This document shows, in pieces, positions 1-7,001 of a stretch of DNA of 9,273 nucleotides; position 1 is the stretch's first letter; each line of letters begins with the position of its first letter. The stretch is from Actinomycetota bacterium (GTDB lineage Bacteria; Actinomycetota; Acidimicrobiia; Acidimicrobiales; Ilumatobacteraceae): NCBI GenBank assembly GCA_005789925.1, contig SXWG01000214.1, positions 1-9,273 of the forward strand, given 5' to 3'. Below the pieces are notes generated by a model, which was not told the origin of the DNA, searched no databases, and worked only from the letters and a program-made list of their open reading frames with translations. The position numbers were made by a program, and so were the translations under genes.

Positions 1-692
1 AACAGATTGTCGGTGACGATGACGTCATATCGGTGTGGATCTTGAACGAAGTAGATGCATGCAGCGTCGACGTGGTTGTACGCCGTCTCCACTTTCGGAA
101 ACTCTCTTGCGACCTCATTGAAGGTGCGCTGCCACAAGTCACCAGCAAATGTGAGCACGTTGGTCTTGTGCACCAGCGTGAGGTGTTTGCGCTGACGTGA
201 ATCGGCGAGTTGAAAGGCGTAGCGGATGCACCGCTCGACCCCCATACGTGTGTTCACGCTTCCTTGAGTGGCGACCTCGTTAATTGTGCCTTTTCGCAAC
301 ACTCCGCCTTCACCGACATATGGACCTTCGGTGTTCTCTCGAATGACGATGAAGTCGTGTGGCCGTTCATGCCCTGGTGCAATGCCCGCAAAGGGACGTT
401 GATTGATGTACAAGTCGAGCTCGAATCGCATTTTGAGCAGCAACCCACGTTCGATGACTCCGGGTGGAACTTCCGGCGTGCCGACAGCGCCGAGGAGAAT
501 GGCGTCAAAGCTGCGGAGTTTGTGCAAGGTGTCGTCAGACAACACTTCACCGTCGCGCAGATAACGCTGACCACCAAGGTCAAAATCTGTGGCTTCGAAA
601 TGCACGCCTGCAGCCCGCACCACCTTCAATGCTTCGTGGACGACCTCGGGCCCGATGCCGTCGCCGCCGATGACCGCGATCCTGTGTGACAT
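1..692 (-). CDS. leuB: 3-isopropylmalate dehydrogenase, C-terminus cut by window edge
   Basis: This enzyme oxidatively decarboxylates 3-isopropylmalate with NAD+ in leucine synthesis, in the cytoplasm. The first 230 codons are visible, read from an ATG at 692-690; the rest lies beyond base 1. The N-terminus has the family signature IAVIGGDGIGPEVV (5-18). The substrate-binding stretch RGLLLKMRF (82-90) with INQRP (96-100) is of the actinobacterial LeuB type. IRENTEGPYVG (117-127), HKTNV (175-179, catalytic-type Lys176), VDA (208-210) and VTDNL (226-230) follow in the expected order. Related beta-decarboxylating dehydrogenases (tartrate, isocitrate) are possible, but the motif set and the leuC gene in the same window favour LeuB. 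It is divergent from greA across a 39-bp gap, and no Shine-Dalgarno sequence precedes the start. Confidence 0.93.
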   Translation of the reverse strand, partial: MSHRIAVIGGDGIGPEVVHEALKVVRAAGVHFEATDFDLGGQRYLRDGEVLSDDTLHKLRSFDAILLGAVGTPEVPPGVIERGLLLKMRFELDLYINQRPFAGIAPGHERPHDFIVIRENTEGPYVGEGGVLRKGTINEVATQGSVNTRMGVERCIRYAFQLADSRQRKHLTLVHKTNVLTFAGDLWQRTFNEVAREFPKVETAYNHVDAACIYFVQDPHRYDVIVTDNL

Positions 693-701
693 AGGAAAAC
701 C

Positions 702-707
702 ATCGTA
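702..707 (-). promoter_or_regulatory. Candidate -10 box for leuB
   Basis: Read on the minus strand this is TACGAT, matching the actinobacterial TAnnnT -10 pattern, with 9 bases between it and the leuB ATG. This would place the transcript start at or within a few bases of the start codon, giving a leaderless or nearly leaderless mRNA, consistent with the missing Shine-Dalgarno sequence. No convincing -35 box is visible. It lies inside an 8-bp palindrome TCGTACGA (703-710). Inferred from position and a short motif only. Confidence 0.35.
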
Positions 708-718
708 CGAGCCGCCGA

Positions 719-724
719 TAGCCT
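719..724 (+). promoter_or_regulatory. Candidate -10 box for the greA cluster
   Basis: TAGCCT matches TAnnnT and is followed by exactly 7 bases and then the greA ATG (732). This is the spacing expected for a leaderless actinobacterial transcript, and there is no Shine-Dalgarno sequence before greA. No clear -35 element is seen. Together with the leuB box it makes the 39-bp gap (693-731) a compact divergent promoter region. The motif is short, so chance occurrence is possible. Confidence 0.35.
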
Positions 725-731
725 TTCCTTT

Positions 732-947
732 ATGGCAAAACACCTGCTGTCGGAAAAGACGTACAAGCGCCTCGAAGCAGAGGTGTTCGATCTTGAGCAC
801 ACCCGCTTGCCAGAAGTGGCAGACAAGATTGGCCGGGCCCGCGAACTGGGTGACCTCAGCGAAAACGGCGACTATCACGCAGCGAAAGATGAGTACGGAT
901 TACTCAACGACCGTCGCCTGCGCGTGCAGGGAATTCTCGAAAACTAG
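732..947 (+). CDS. greA: Transcription elongation factor GreA, N-terminal half ending at an in-frame amber codon
   Basis: GreA enters the secondary channel of RNA polymerase and stimulates cleavage of backtracked RNA. This 71-codon frame is the complete N-terminal coiled-coil domain: the tip reads RELGDLSENGDYHAAKDE (37-54), and the two acidic residues needed for cleavage, Asp41 and Glu44, are present at the same numbers as in E. coli GreA. The frame ends at TAG 945-947, just after ILEN, where the linker to the C-terminal domain normally begins. The C-terminal domain resumes in the same frame without any base shift, and the total from 732 to 1205 is 157 codons including the amber, the normal GreA length. 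Start ATG 732 fits the family N-terminus. Either an amber-interrupted greA, a split gene, a recoded stop, or a sequence error. Confidence 0.85.
   Translation: MAKHLLSEKTYKRLEAEVFDLEHTRLPEVADKIGRARELGDLSENGDYHAAKDEYGLLNDRRLRVQGILEN
945..947 (+). other. In-frame UAG inside greA
   Basis: The codons before are GAA AAC and after are GCA ATC GCT CCA, all in the frame of both GreA domains. A single-base change from CAG, GAG, AAG, TTG, TCG, TGG, TAC or TAT would restore a sense codon. There is no frameshift, deletion or other stop in the gene. The next base is G. AGG at 946-948 is the only faint Shine-Dalgarno-like run before the possible GTG restart at 960, and at 11 bases it is rather far. Confidence 0.9.
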
Positions 948-959
948 GCAATCGCTCCA

Positions 960-1205
960 GTGCCGTCGGCCAACGAAGTGACAGTCCTCTCGCACGTGAC
1001 AGTCCTCTTCGATGGTGACGACCCGAGCGATGCCGAGACATACCTGATCGGCCACATCGAAGAAGACGGAGCGGGACACGAGATCATGAGCCCGGCCTCC
1101 CCCATTGGTTCGGCACTACTCGGTCACAAAAAAGGCGACAAAGTTTCAATCACACTCGAAAACAGTGCAAAAGTTGCTGTGACGGTGATTGACATCTCCG
1201 GCTGA
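960..1205 (+). CDS. greA: GreA C-terminal domain, separated from the N-terminal half by an amber codon
   Basis: This frame carries the FKBP-like C-terminal domain by which GreA docks on RNA polymerase. FDGDDPSDAETYLIGHIEE (55 bases in, residues 18-36 from GTG 960) and the family signature SPASPIGSALLGHKKGD (44-60) are well preserved, ending in a strand-rich tail at TGA 1203-1205. GTG 960 is the first plausible restart, 12 bases past the amber codon, so termination-reinitiation is conceivable, but no strong ribosome binding site is present. If the amber is read through or is an error, this is simply codons 77-157 of one GreA. The N-terminal part contains the repeated peptide VTVL-SH-VTVL, encoded by a 13-bp direct repeat. 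The alpha/beta hydrolase gene begins 5 bases after the stop. Confidence 0.8.
   Translation: MPSANEVTVLSHVTVLFDGDDPSDAETYLIGHIEEDGAGHEIMSPASPIGSALLGHKKGDKVSITLENSAKVAVTVIDISG
978..1008 (+). repeat. 13-bp direct repeat, 18-bp period, inside greA
   Basis: GTGACAGTCCTCT occurs at 978-990 and again, without mismatch, at 996-1008, with CGCAC between. The 18-bp period keeps the frame and gives VTVL twice. It falls at the start of the C-terminal domain, 30 bases past the amber codon. It may be a small in-frame duplication or chance repetition of favoured codons. Confidence 0.8.
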
Positions 1206-1210
1206 CACAC

Positions 1211-2089
1211 ATGACCGGAGAACCCCTGATCCCCCCGCTTCCACCCGGACAACATGTCAACTTGCCGGGACGAGGAACCACGTACATTCGACAGATAGAT
1301 GGTCCGCCGGGAGCACCGACGATCGTCTTGCTGCATGGGTGGACTGCGACGGCAGACCTCAACTTCTTCACCTGTTACGAGTCACTCGGTGAACACTTTC
1401 GTGTCATCGCCATCGATCATCGCGGTCACGGACGCGGAATTCGTTCGACGCAACCTTTCAAGTTGTCAGATTGCGCCGACGACGTCGCCGCGCTCGCTGA
1501 CCAGTTGCACATCAACACATTCATCCCCGTCGGATACTCGATGGGCGGCCTTGTTGCACAGTTGTTGTGGAAACGACATGAGGCACGAGTACGAGGCCTC
1601 GTCCTCGCAGCCACCACAGGACATTTCGTCGAGTCGCGTGAAGAGCGCATCGGATTTCTCGGCCTGAAGGGACTCGGTGCACTTGCTCGTCTCACGCCAC
1701 GCGCAGCTCAGGACTGGATCAGCGAGCAGACATATCTGCAGAAAAAGACGTCAATGTGGGAACCCTGGGCCGTGCAACAGGCCGCCAACCATGACTGGCG
1801 TCTCATTCTTGAGGCCGGTGGTGCACTCGGTTTGTACGACGCCCGCGAGTGGCTGCCACACGTTGAGGTTCCCACGTCAGTCATCATCACGACGCGTGAT
1901 CAGACCGTGCCGACACCACGTCAAGAACACCTCGCCAGCCTCATTCCGACTGCACGCACATATCGCGTCGACGGTGGACACGATGCAGTCATCGCACGCG
2001 CTCACGACTTCGTGCCGACACTCGTCGATGCGTGCAAGCACGTGAATGATGCTGCCGAGTCGACCTTGCGGTCACATGTGACTCGATGA
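1211..2089 (+). CDS. Alpha/beta-hydrolase fold protein
   Basis: A 292-aa soluble serine hydrolase of unknown substrate. The fold's hallmarks are in order: oxyanion-hole region LLHGW (40-44), the DHRGHGRG segment after strand 4 (69-76), the nucleophile elbow GYSMGG (108-113, Ser110), a putative acid Asp230 in TTRDQTVP, and catalytic His257 in DGGHDAV. Thus the full Ser-Asp-His triad is present and the enzyme should be active. Residues about 135-205 form the variable helical cap that sets substrate choice. There is no signal peptide or membrane segment. The gene starts 5 bp after greA and ends 10 bp before the kinase gene, so it is probably co-transcribed with both. Esterase, epoxide-hydrolase-like, haloperoxidase-like or C-C hydrolase activity cannot be separated from sequence alone. 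Confidence 0.88.
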   Translation: MTGEPLIPPLPPGQHVNLPGRGTTYIRQIDGPPGAPTIVLLHGWTATADLNFFTCYESLGEHFRVIAIDHRGHGRGIRSTQPFKLSDCADDVAALADQLHINTFIPVGYSMGGLVAQLLWKRHEARVRGLVLAATTGHFVESREERIGFLGLKGLGALARLTPRAAQDWISEQTYLQKKTSMWEPWAVQQAANHDWRLILEAGGALGLYDAREWLPHVEVPTSVIITTRDQTVPTPRQEHLASLIPTARTYRVDGGHDAVIARAHDFVPTLVDACKHVNDAAESTLRSHVTR

Positions 2090-2099
2090 CTGCGGGCCC

Positions 2100-3476
2100 A
2101 TGAGACACGCGATCAGATCACGCACACGCCTGCGGCGTAATGCACGCATCGCAGCACTCGGCGCAAAGGTGGGTTTCGGGCATGCCGGCACTGCGGCGCG
2201 CAAAGTGTTTGCCGGCGCTGCACGTCGCGAACAGTTGTCCCGTGACCGTGAAATGCGCACCGCGCAGCAGGTGGCGGCTGAATTGGGTGACATGAAGGGC
2301 GCACTCATGAAGCTCGGCCAAATGGCGAGTTACCTAGACGACGGCCTGCCAGAACCATTGCGTCTGGCGCTCGCACAACTCCAAACCGCCGCACCTCCAA
2401 TGTCGCATGACCTCGTCGACGAGGTTTTCATGCAGGAATTCGGGGCATTGCCGTCTGATCTCTTCGTGACATGGGACCCCGATCCGATTGCCGCCGCTTC
2501 AATCGGCCAAGTTCATCGAGCTGTGCTGCGTGATGGTGACGACGATGTCGCAGTCGCGGTCAAAGTGCAGTCCCCCGGGGTCGCTGACGCGATCGAATCT
2601 GACATACGAACCGCCGACCTGCTCGGCACACTGCTCGCCTTCGGATTCAAGTCTCTCGACCCTGACGCGATGGTGGCTGAAATCAAGGAGCGTCTCACCG
2701 AAGAGTTGGACTACTCACGTGAAGCACGCAACCAACAAGTCTTTGCCAACTTCTACCGCGGGCATCCCTTCATCCACGTTCCAAAGGTATTCGCTTCGAT
2801 GTCGAAATCGAAAGTGCTCACCACAGAACTGGTGAGCGGTTCGACGTGGGCTGACGTGTTGACTTGGGATCAGGAGGCGCGTGACAAGGTCGCCGAATCG
2901 ATCTTCCGTTTCGTCTTTCGAAGTCTCTACCGCTTTCGCGCATTCAACGGTGACCCGCATCCGGGCAACTACATCTTTCATGAGGATGGTCGTGTGTCCT
3001 TCCTCGACTTCGGGTTGGTCAAGTACTTCAGCGAAGCCGAAATGAACACCTTCCAGCGCATGATCAAGGCTGCCGCCATCGACCACGATGTCGAGGAATT
3101 CCGTTCAATCGTCGAAGATGCCGGTCTACTGCGAAAAGATGCGCCGATCACCACAGACGAAGCGGGTTCGTATTTCTCTCACTTCTACGAACCTGTCGGT
3201 GAGTCACGCGACATGACATGGACCAGCGAGTACGCCACGTCCATCGTTCGACACACCTTCGATCGTTCCTCACCTATCGCGCAATACGCCACGGTGCCGA
3301 AGTCATTCGTGTTCATTCAGCGAATCAACCTCGGACTGTATGCACTGCTCGGACAACTTGGTGCACGAGGCAACTACCGACGCATCGCCGAAGAATTGTG
3401 GCCAATGACCAACTCCCCCGCGTCGACTGCTCTCGGACGCTTGGAAGCCGACTGGCTCGCTTCAGCCGATCACTGA
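2100..3476 (+). CDS. ABC1/UbiB/ADCK-family atypical kinase
   Basis: A 458-aa protein of the UbiB/ADCK family, unusual kinase-like ATPases linked in other organisms to quinone and isoprenoid-lipid metabolism. Diagnostic elements are all visible: the KxGQ motif KLGQ (71-74), the alanine-rich nucleotide loop AAASIGQVHRA (131-141), the invariant-type lysine in VAVKVQ (Lys155), the ExD-type motif in TEELDYSREARN (200-211), the catalytic loop NGDPHPGN (283-290) and the metal-binding DFG (303-305). Unlike E. coli UbiB, the C-terminus shows no transmembrane pair, so it is probably soluble or peripheral. Actinobacteria use menaquinone rather than ubiquinone, so a direct ubiquinone role is unlikely and the gene is left unnamed. 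ATG 2100 is 10 bp after the hydrolase stop. Its 3' end overlaps the convergent nadC end by 7 bp. Confidence 0.93.
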   Translation: MRHAIRSRTRLRRNARIAALGAKVGFGHAGTAARKVFAGAARREQLSRDREMRTAQQVAAELGDMKGALMKLGQMASYLDDGLPEPLRLALAQLQTAAPPMSHDLVDEVFMQEFGALPSDLFVTWDPDPIAAASIGQVHRAVLRDGDDDVAVAVKVQSPGVADAIESDIRTADLLGTLLAFGFKSLDPDAMVAEIKERLTEELDYSREARNQQVFANFYRGHPFIHVPKVFASMSKSKVLTTELVSGSTWADVLTWDQEARDKVAESIFRFVFRSLYRFRAFNGDPHPGNYIFHEDGRVSFLDFGLVKYFSEAEMNTFQRMIKAAAIDHDVEEFRSIVEDAGLLRKDAPITTDEAGSYFSHFYEPVGESRDMTWTSEYATSIVRHTFDRSSPIAQYATVPKSFVFIQRINLGLYALLGQLGARGNYRRIAEELWPMTNSPASTALGRLEADWLASADH

Positions 3477-4390
3477 GCAGTCTGTACGTCGAGACCGATG
3501 TCGAGGATCGGCGACGAATGTGTCAGAGCACCGACTGAAATGAAATCGACACCTGTCGCAGCCACATCTTTGGCATTGGCAAGTGCCAGGCCCCCGCTCG
3601 CTTCGAGCAAGACGTGTCGACCCGTGCGTTCTGTGTGTCGTCGAGAGATGGCGACAGCTTCGCTCATGACCGATGGTGCCATGTTGTCGAGAAGCACCAG
3701 ATCGGCACCGGCATCGAGAGCAACCTGCAACTGCACGAGGGTGTCGACCTCGATTTCGACGACCATGCCGGGTGCCGTCTGACGAACACGCGCGAACGCT
3801 TCTGCCACCCCACCGGCAGCGACGATGTGGTTGTCCTTCACCAACGCCGCATCAGACAACGACATTCTGTGGTTCTGCCCGCCGCCACAGCGCACCGCGT
3901 ACTTCTCGAGGCTGCGTAGACCCGGAGTGGTCTTGCGAGTGTCCCGCACGTGTGCCTCGGTACCGGCGATCGCATCGACCCACATGGCAGTGGCGGTCGC
4001 GACTCCGGAGAGATGACACAAGAAGTTGAGTGCCGTGCGTTCGGCCGTGAGCAGACCTCTGGTGGGTGCTTCAACTGTGGCGAGAACGTCTCCCGGACTC
4101 ACACGGTCGCCGTCGTCACGAACCTGCGAGAACGTGCAAGTTTCTGGGCCACACACCATCTCGACGGCAGCTGCGGCGATGTCGAGTCCGGCGACGGTGC
4201 CGTGCACCCTGGTCGCAAAACGCGCAAGGCTTCGTTGGCCTGCTGGAACGGTGGACACCGTCGTCACATCGACACCACCGGCAAGGTCTTCCTCGATGGA
4301 TCGTCGTATGAGGTCTTCCATCTGGTCTGCATTGAGCCCGACCTGCGACAGACGTTCACGACGTGCGAGAGACAGGGGATGCAGCGTCAC
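3470..4390 (-). CDS. nadC: Nicotinate-nucleotide pyrophosphorylase (quinolinate phosphoribosyltransferase)
   Basis: NadC converts quinolinate and phosphoribosyl pyrophosphate to nicotinate mononucleotide, CO2 and pyrophosphate, the last step of the aspartate-to-NaMN route. With the start chosen here it has 306 aa. Motifs, in this numbering: RGLLTAERTALNFL (111-124), RDTRKTTPGLR (149-159), GGGQNHR (169-175), KDNH (185-188), VEIEVDT (211-217), LLDN (233-236), EASGG (263-267) and VGALTHS (286-292), which together form the phosphoribosyl and quinolinate pockets. I chose GTG 4390-4388 because it overlaps the nadB TGA as GTGA and has GGAG (minus strand of 4396-4399) five bases upstream, one of the few good Shine-Dalgarno sites here. 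The frame stays open 18 codons further upstream inside nadB, but that extension is not family-like. Last gene of the nad operon. Confidence 0.94.
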   Translation of the reverse strand: MTLHPLSLARRERLSQVGLNADQMEDLIRRSIEEDLAGGVDVTTVSTVPAGQRSLARFATRVHGTVAGLDIAAAAVEMVCGPETCTFSQVRDDGDRVSPGDVLATVEAPTRGLLTAERTALNFLCHLSGVATATAMWVDAIAGTEAHVRDTRKTTPGLRSLEKYAVRCGGGQNHRMSLSDAALVKDNHIVAAGGVAEAFARVRQTAPGMVVEIEVDTLVQLQVALDAGADLVLLDNMAPSVMSEAVAISRRHTERTGRHVLLEASGGLALANAKDVAATGVDFISVGALTHSSPILDIGLDVQTAQ

Positions 4391-6012
4391 GGTGACTCCA
4401 CGACCGTCGCGTCTGAGTCCACGACGTAGAGGTGGCGACGCCATGTGTCGAGCGACTCTGGAGCATCGGCTCGCCGATGACAGCCTCGGCTCTCAGTGCG
4501 TGCCGAGGCTGCAGCCACCACTGCTCGTGCCAATGTGAGCATGTTCGTTGCTTCGAATGAACGGCGCGAAGGTTCAACTGCTGAGTCGGTCTTTTCTTCG
4601 AGACGAGCAAGCCGATCGGCGGCTGTCGACAAACCGTCAGCGCTGCGCAACACACCGACATACTTCGACATCGTCGAACGAAGTTCAGCTCGGAGATCAG
4701 CGCTCAAGAGTGCCGCTGGTCGTTCGTCGTCCACAGCCTCGACTTTCAACGGAAGCGACCAACTGAGTGCGCGACCGACCCGTGTTCCAGCGACGACGCT
4801 CTCAGTGAGAGAGTTCGACGCCAGGCGATTTGCGCCGTGCACACCGGTGCAAGCTGCTTCACCGACGACATACAGACCGACAAGATCAGTCGCACCGTCG
4901 AGATCGGCTTTCACTCCGCCACACACATAGTGCGCGGCAGGTGCCACCGGAATGAGATCCGTCGTCGGATCGATGCCTTCAGCTGCACATGAGGCAGTGA
5001 TCGATGGAAACCGTTTCTCGAATTCTGCGCCGATGGATCGTGCATCGAGATACACATGGTCATCGACTCCACCTTGTGCCTGCGCCATTCGTGCACTTAT
5101 CGCCGCTGCGACCACATCACGAGGAGCCAGATCTTCTTGCGGGTGCACTCCGGCCATGACTCGCGCGCCGCTCGCATCGACAAGTACAGCCCCTTCTCCG
5201 CGCACGGCTTCGCTGATGAGCGCTTGTTGGCCCGTCGCGTCGGGTCCGGTCCACAACACTGTCGGATGGAATTGGATGAATTCAATGTCCGTGACGGCAA
5301 CGCCGGCACGTAGCGCTATCGCCACACCGTCACCGGTGACCGCAGGTGGATTCGACGTCGATGCGAACACTTGACCAAAACCGCCGGTGGCGATGACGAC
5401 AGCTCGGGCAGTGACATCGCCGACACTTTCGACAGCGCCTGTTTCATCGAGCAACGCGACGCGTACGCCGGCGACTGCGCGACGACCGTCGGCAAGACGA
5501 CCGATGAGCAAGTCGAGGGCGAAGGCTCGCTCGACCACACGAACTCCTGCGAGTCGGACCGATTCATCGAGCGTGCGTTGCACTTCGGCACCACTTTGAT
5601 CACCACCGGCATGAACGATGCGCCGATGCGAGTGACCGCCTTCACGCGTGAGTGCCAAGTGGTCGTGTGACGATTCGTCGAACGCAGCTCCGAGTCGACT
5701 GAGATAGCGAATGGCAGTCGGCGCTTCAGCGACGAGAGTGCGCACTGCACTTTCATCGCAGAGGTCGGCTCCCGCTGCCAACGTGTCGTGCACGTGACTC
5801 TCCAGCGAGTCACCGGGGTCGAGCACCGCGGCAAGTCCACCCTGTGCCCAATTGGTGCTTCCCGCATCGAGCGTGTCTTTGGTGACGAGAAGAACATCGC
5901 GTACTGGGCGAGCTGCAAGCGCGGCGGAAAGACCTGCGGCTCCGGATCCGAGCACGACGACATCGATGTCGACAGCCCAAGTGGGCTCTGGCGCGGCTAA
6001 CCGAGCCGGCAT
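4387..6012 (-). CDS. nadB: L-aspartate oxidase
   Basis: NadB is the FAD flavoenzyme that oxidises L-aspartate to iminoaspartate, which NadA then condenses with dihydroxyacetone phosphate. The protein has 541 aa, the usual family length. The Rossmann FAD motif VLGSGAAGLSAA is at 20-31, STNWAQGG at 52-59, REGGHSHRRIVH at 123-134, EFIQFHPT at 244-251, RGEGA at 271-275, PRDVV at 297-301 (candidate catalytic Arg298), HYVCGGV at 361-367 (candidate substrate His361) and the FAD-binding GEAACTGVHGANRLASNS at 384-401. ESRGCHRR (507-514) in the helical C-terminal domain distinguishes the fumarate-reductase/aspartate-oxidase family. The ATG begins three bases after the nadA stop and is in the same frame as nadA; the 3' end overlaps nadC by 4 bp, implying translational coupling. 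Confidence 0.96.
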   Translation of the reverse strand: MPARLAAPEPTWAVDIDVVVLGSGAAGLSAALAARPVRDVLLVTKDTLDAGSTNWAQGGLAAVLDPGDSLESHVHDTLAAGADLCDESAVRTLVAEAPTAIRYLSRLGAAFDESSHDHLALTREGGHSHRRIVHAGGDQSGAEVQRTLDESVRLAGVRVVERAFALDLLIGRLADGRRAVAGVRVALLDETGAVESVGDVTARAVVIATGGFGQVFASTSNPPAVTGDGVAIALRAGVAVTDIEFIQFHPTVLWTGPDATGQQALISEAVRGEGAVLVDASGARVMAGVHPQEDLAPRDVVAAAISARMAQAQGGVDDHVYLDARSIGAEFEKRFPSITASCAAEGIDPTTDLIPVAPAAHYVCGGVKADLDGATDLVGLYVVGEAACTGVHGANRLASNSLTESVVAGTRVGRALSWSLPLKVEAVDDERPAALLSADLRAELRSTMSKYVGVLRSADGLSTAADRLARLEEKTDSAVEPSRRSFEATNMLTLARAVVAAASARTESRGCHRRADAPESLDTWRRHLYVVDSDATVVESP

Positions 6013-6015
6013 GGT

Positions 6016-6990
6016 CTACTCGCCAGTCCGCGACGGCGTACCGATGGCGATCATTCGCTCTACCGACTGCCGCGCTCGCTCTGCGATGTCTGTTGGCACA
6101 TCGACGACGTCACGACCTTCGACGAGACAGAGCTCAAGTTTTTCGGGGGTGATCATCTTCATGTACTTACACACTGCTGCACGATTCACAGGCTGGAACT
6201 GCGTGTTCGAGTTCACTTTCTGCAACTGATGCAGCATTCCTGTCTCGGTTGCGACAAGCACCTTGCGAGCTTTCGTGTTGCGTGCTGCTGTGACCATGCC
6301 AGCGGTTGACAAGATCTTCGTGCGCTCCGCAGGTACGACTCCCTCTGAGGCCAGGTACATAGCAGACGTGGCACATCCACATTCAGGGTGGATGAACAAT
6401 TCAGCATCGGGTTCAGAGGCGACCAATTGCTTCAACTCTGACCCGTTGATACCCGCGTGCACATGACACTCGCCCATCCAGATGTGCATGTTCTTGCGCT
6501 TCGTCAACCTTTGGACGTGTGCACCCAAGAATTGATCGGGACAAAAGAGGATTTCTCTGTCGTCAGGAATCGACGCAACGACGTCGACAGCGTTGCTACT
6601 GGTGCAACAGATGTCGGTCTCGGCCTTCACCGCAGCGGTGGTGTTGACGTAACTCACTACGACCGCACCAGGGTGCTCTGCTTTCCACGCCCGCAATTGG
6701 TCTGCTGTGATGGAATCGGCGAGCGAACAGCCCGCGCGTTCATCGGGGATGAGGACAGTCTTGTTAGGTGACAACAATTTCGCGGTTTCCGCCATGAAGT
6801 GAACACCGCAAAACACGATGGTTGAGTTCTCGACTTGCGCTGCGACGCGGGACAGAGCGAGTGAGTCGCCGACATGGTGAGCCACATCTTGAATCTCGGG
6901 TACTTGGTAGTTGTGGGCCAAGATCACCGCATCGCGTTCTGCGGCAAGACGGCGAACGCGTTGCGCCCAGTCGCCGTCAGACACCTTCAC
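6016..6990 (-). CDS. nadA: Quinolinate synthase
   Basis: NadA is the 4Fe-4S enzyme that condenses iminoaspartate with dihydroxyacetone phosphate to form quinolinate. The 324-aa protein shows ILAHNYQVPEIQDVA (23-37), GDSLALS (41-47), VFCGVHFMAETAKLL (59-73), YVNTTAAVKAETD (114-126), CCTSSNAV (128-135), FIHPECGC (199-206) and CKYMKMIT (274-281). The expected three cluster cysteines are best assigned to Cys88 (AGCSLAD), Cys204 (HPEC) and Cys274. The first usable start is GTG 6990-6988, because an in-frame TGA lies three codons upstream; GTG 6984 is an alternative two codons in. There is no clear Shine-Dalgarno sequence. It starts 11 bp after the upstream hypothetical gene and ends with TAG three bases before nadB, so the genes are almost certainly co-transcribed. 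Confidence 0.95.
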   Translation of the reverse strand: MKVSDGDWAQRVRRLAAERDAVILAHNYQVPEIQDVAHHVGDSLALSRVAAQVENSTIVFCGVHFMAETAKLLSPNKTVLIPDERAGCSLADSITADQLRAWKAEHPGAVVVSYVNTTAAVKAETDICCTSSNAVDVVASIPDDREILFCPDQFLGAHVQRLTKRKNMHIWMGECHVHAGINGSELKQLVASEPDAELFIHPECGCATSAMYLASEGVVPAERTKILSTAGMVTAARNTKARKVLVATETGMLHQLQKVNSNTQFQPVNRAAVCKYMKMITPEKLELCLVEGRDVVDVPTDIAERARQSVERMIAIGTPSRTGE

Positions 6991-7001
6991 AAGAAGTCAG
7001 G

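Noticed and set aside
945..947. Genome-wide reassignment of UAG to a sense codon
   Set aside because: The lead nad-operon gene also ends in TAG at a sensible place (7004-7002, readthrough would hit TGA after four codons), and nothing else in the window needs UAG as sense. One internal UAG is too little to claim reassignment.
4391..4444. Longer nadC start, 18 codons upstream inside nadB
   Set aside because: The extra residues are arginine-rich antisense-like sequence without family similarity, while GTG 4390 has a GGAG site and the GTGA stop-start overlap.
4026..4538. 170-codon plus-strand open frame opposite nadC and nadB
   Set aside because: It is antisense to conserved coding sequence with low-complexity Ser/Arg composition typical of shadow frames.
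5316..5963. 215-codon open frame on the minus strand inside nadB
   Set aside because: It is in another frame of a well-conserved nadB, is rich in Arg, Ser and Cys, and has no recognisable motif: a shadow frame.
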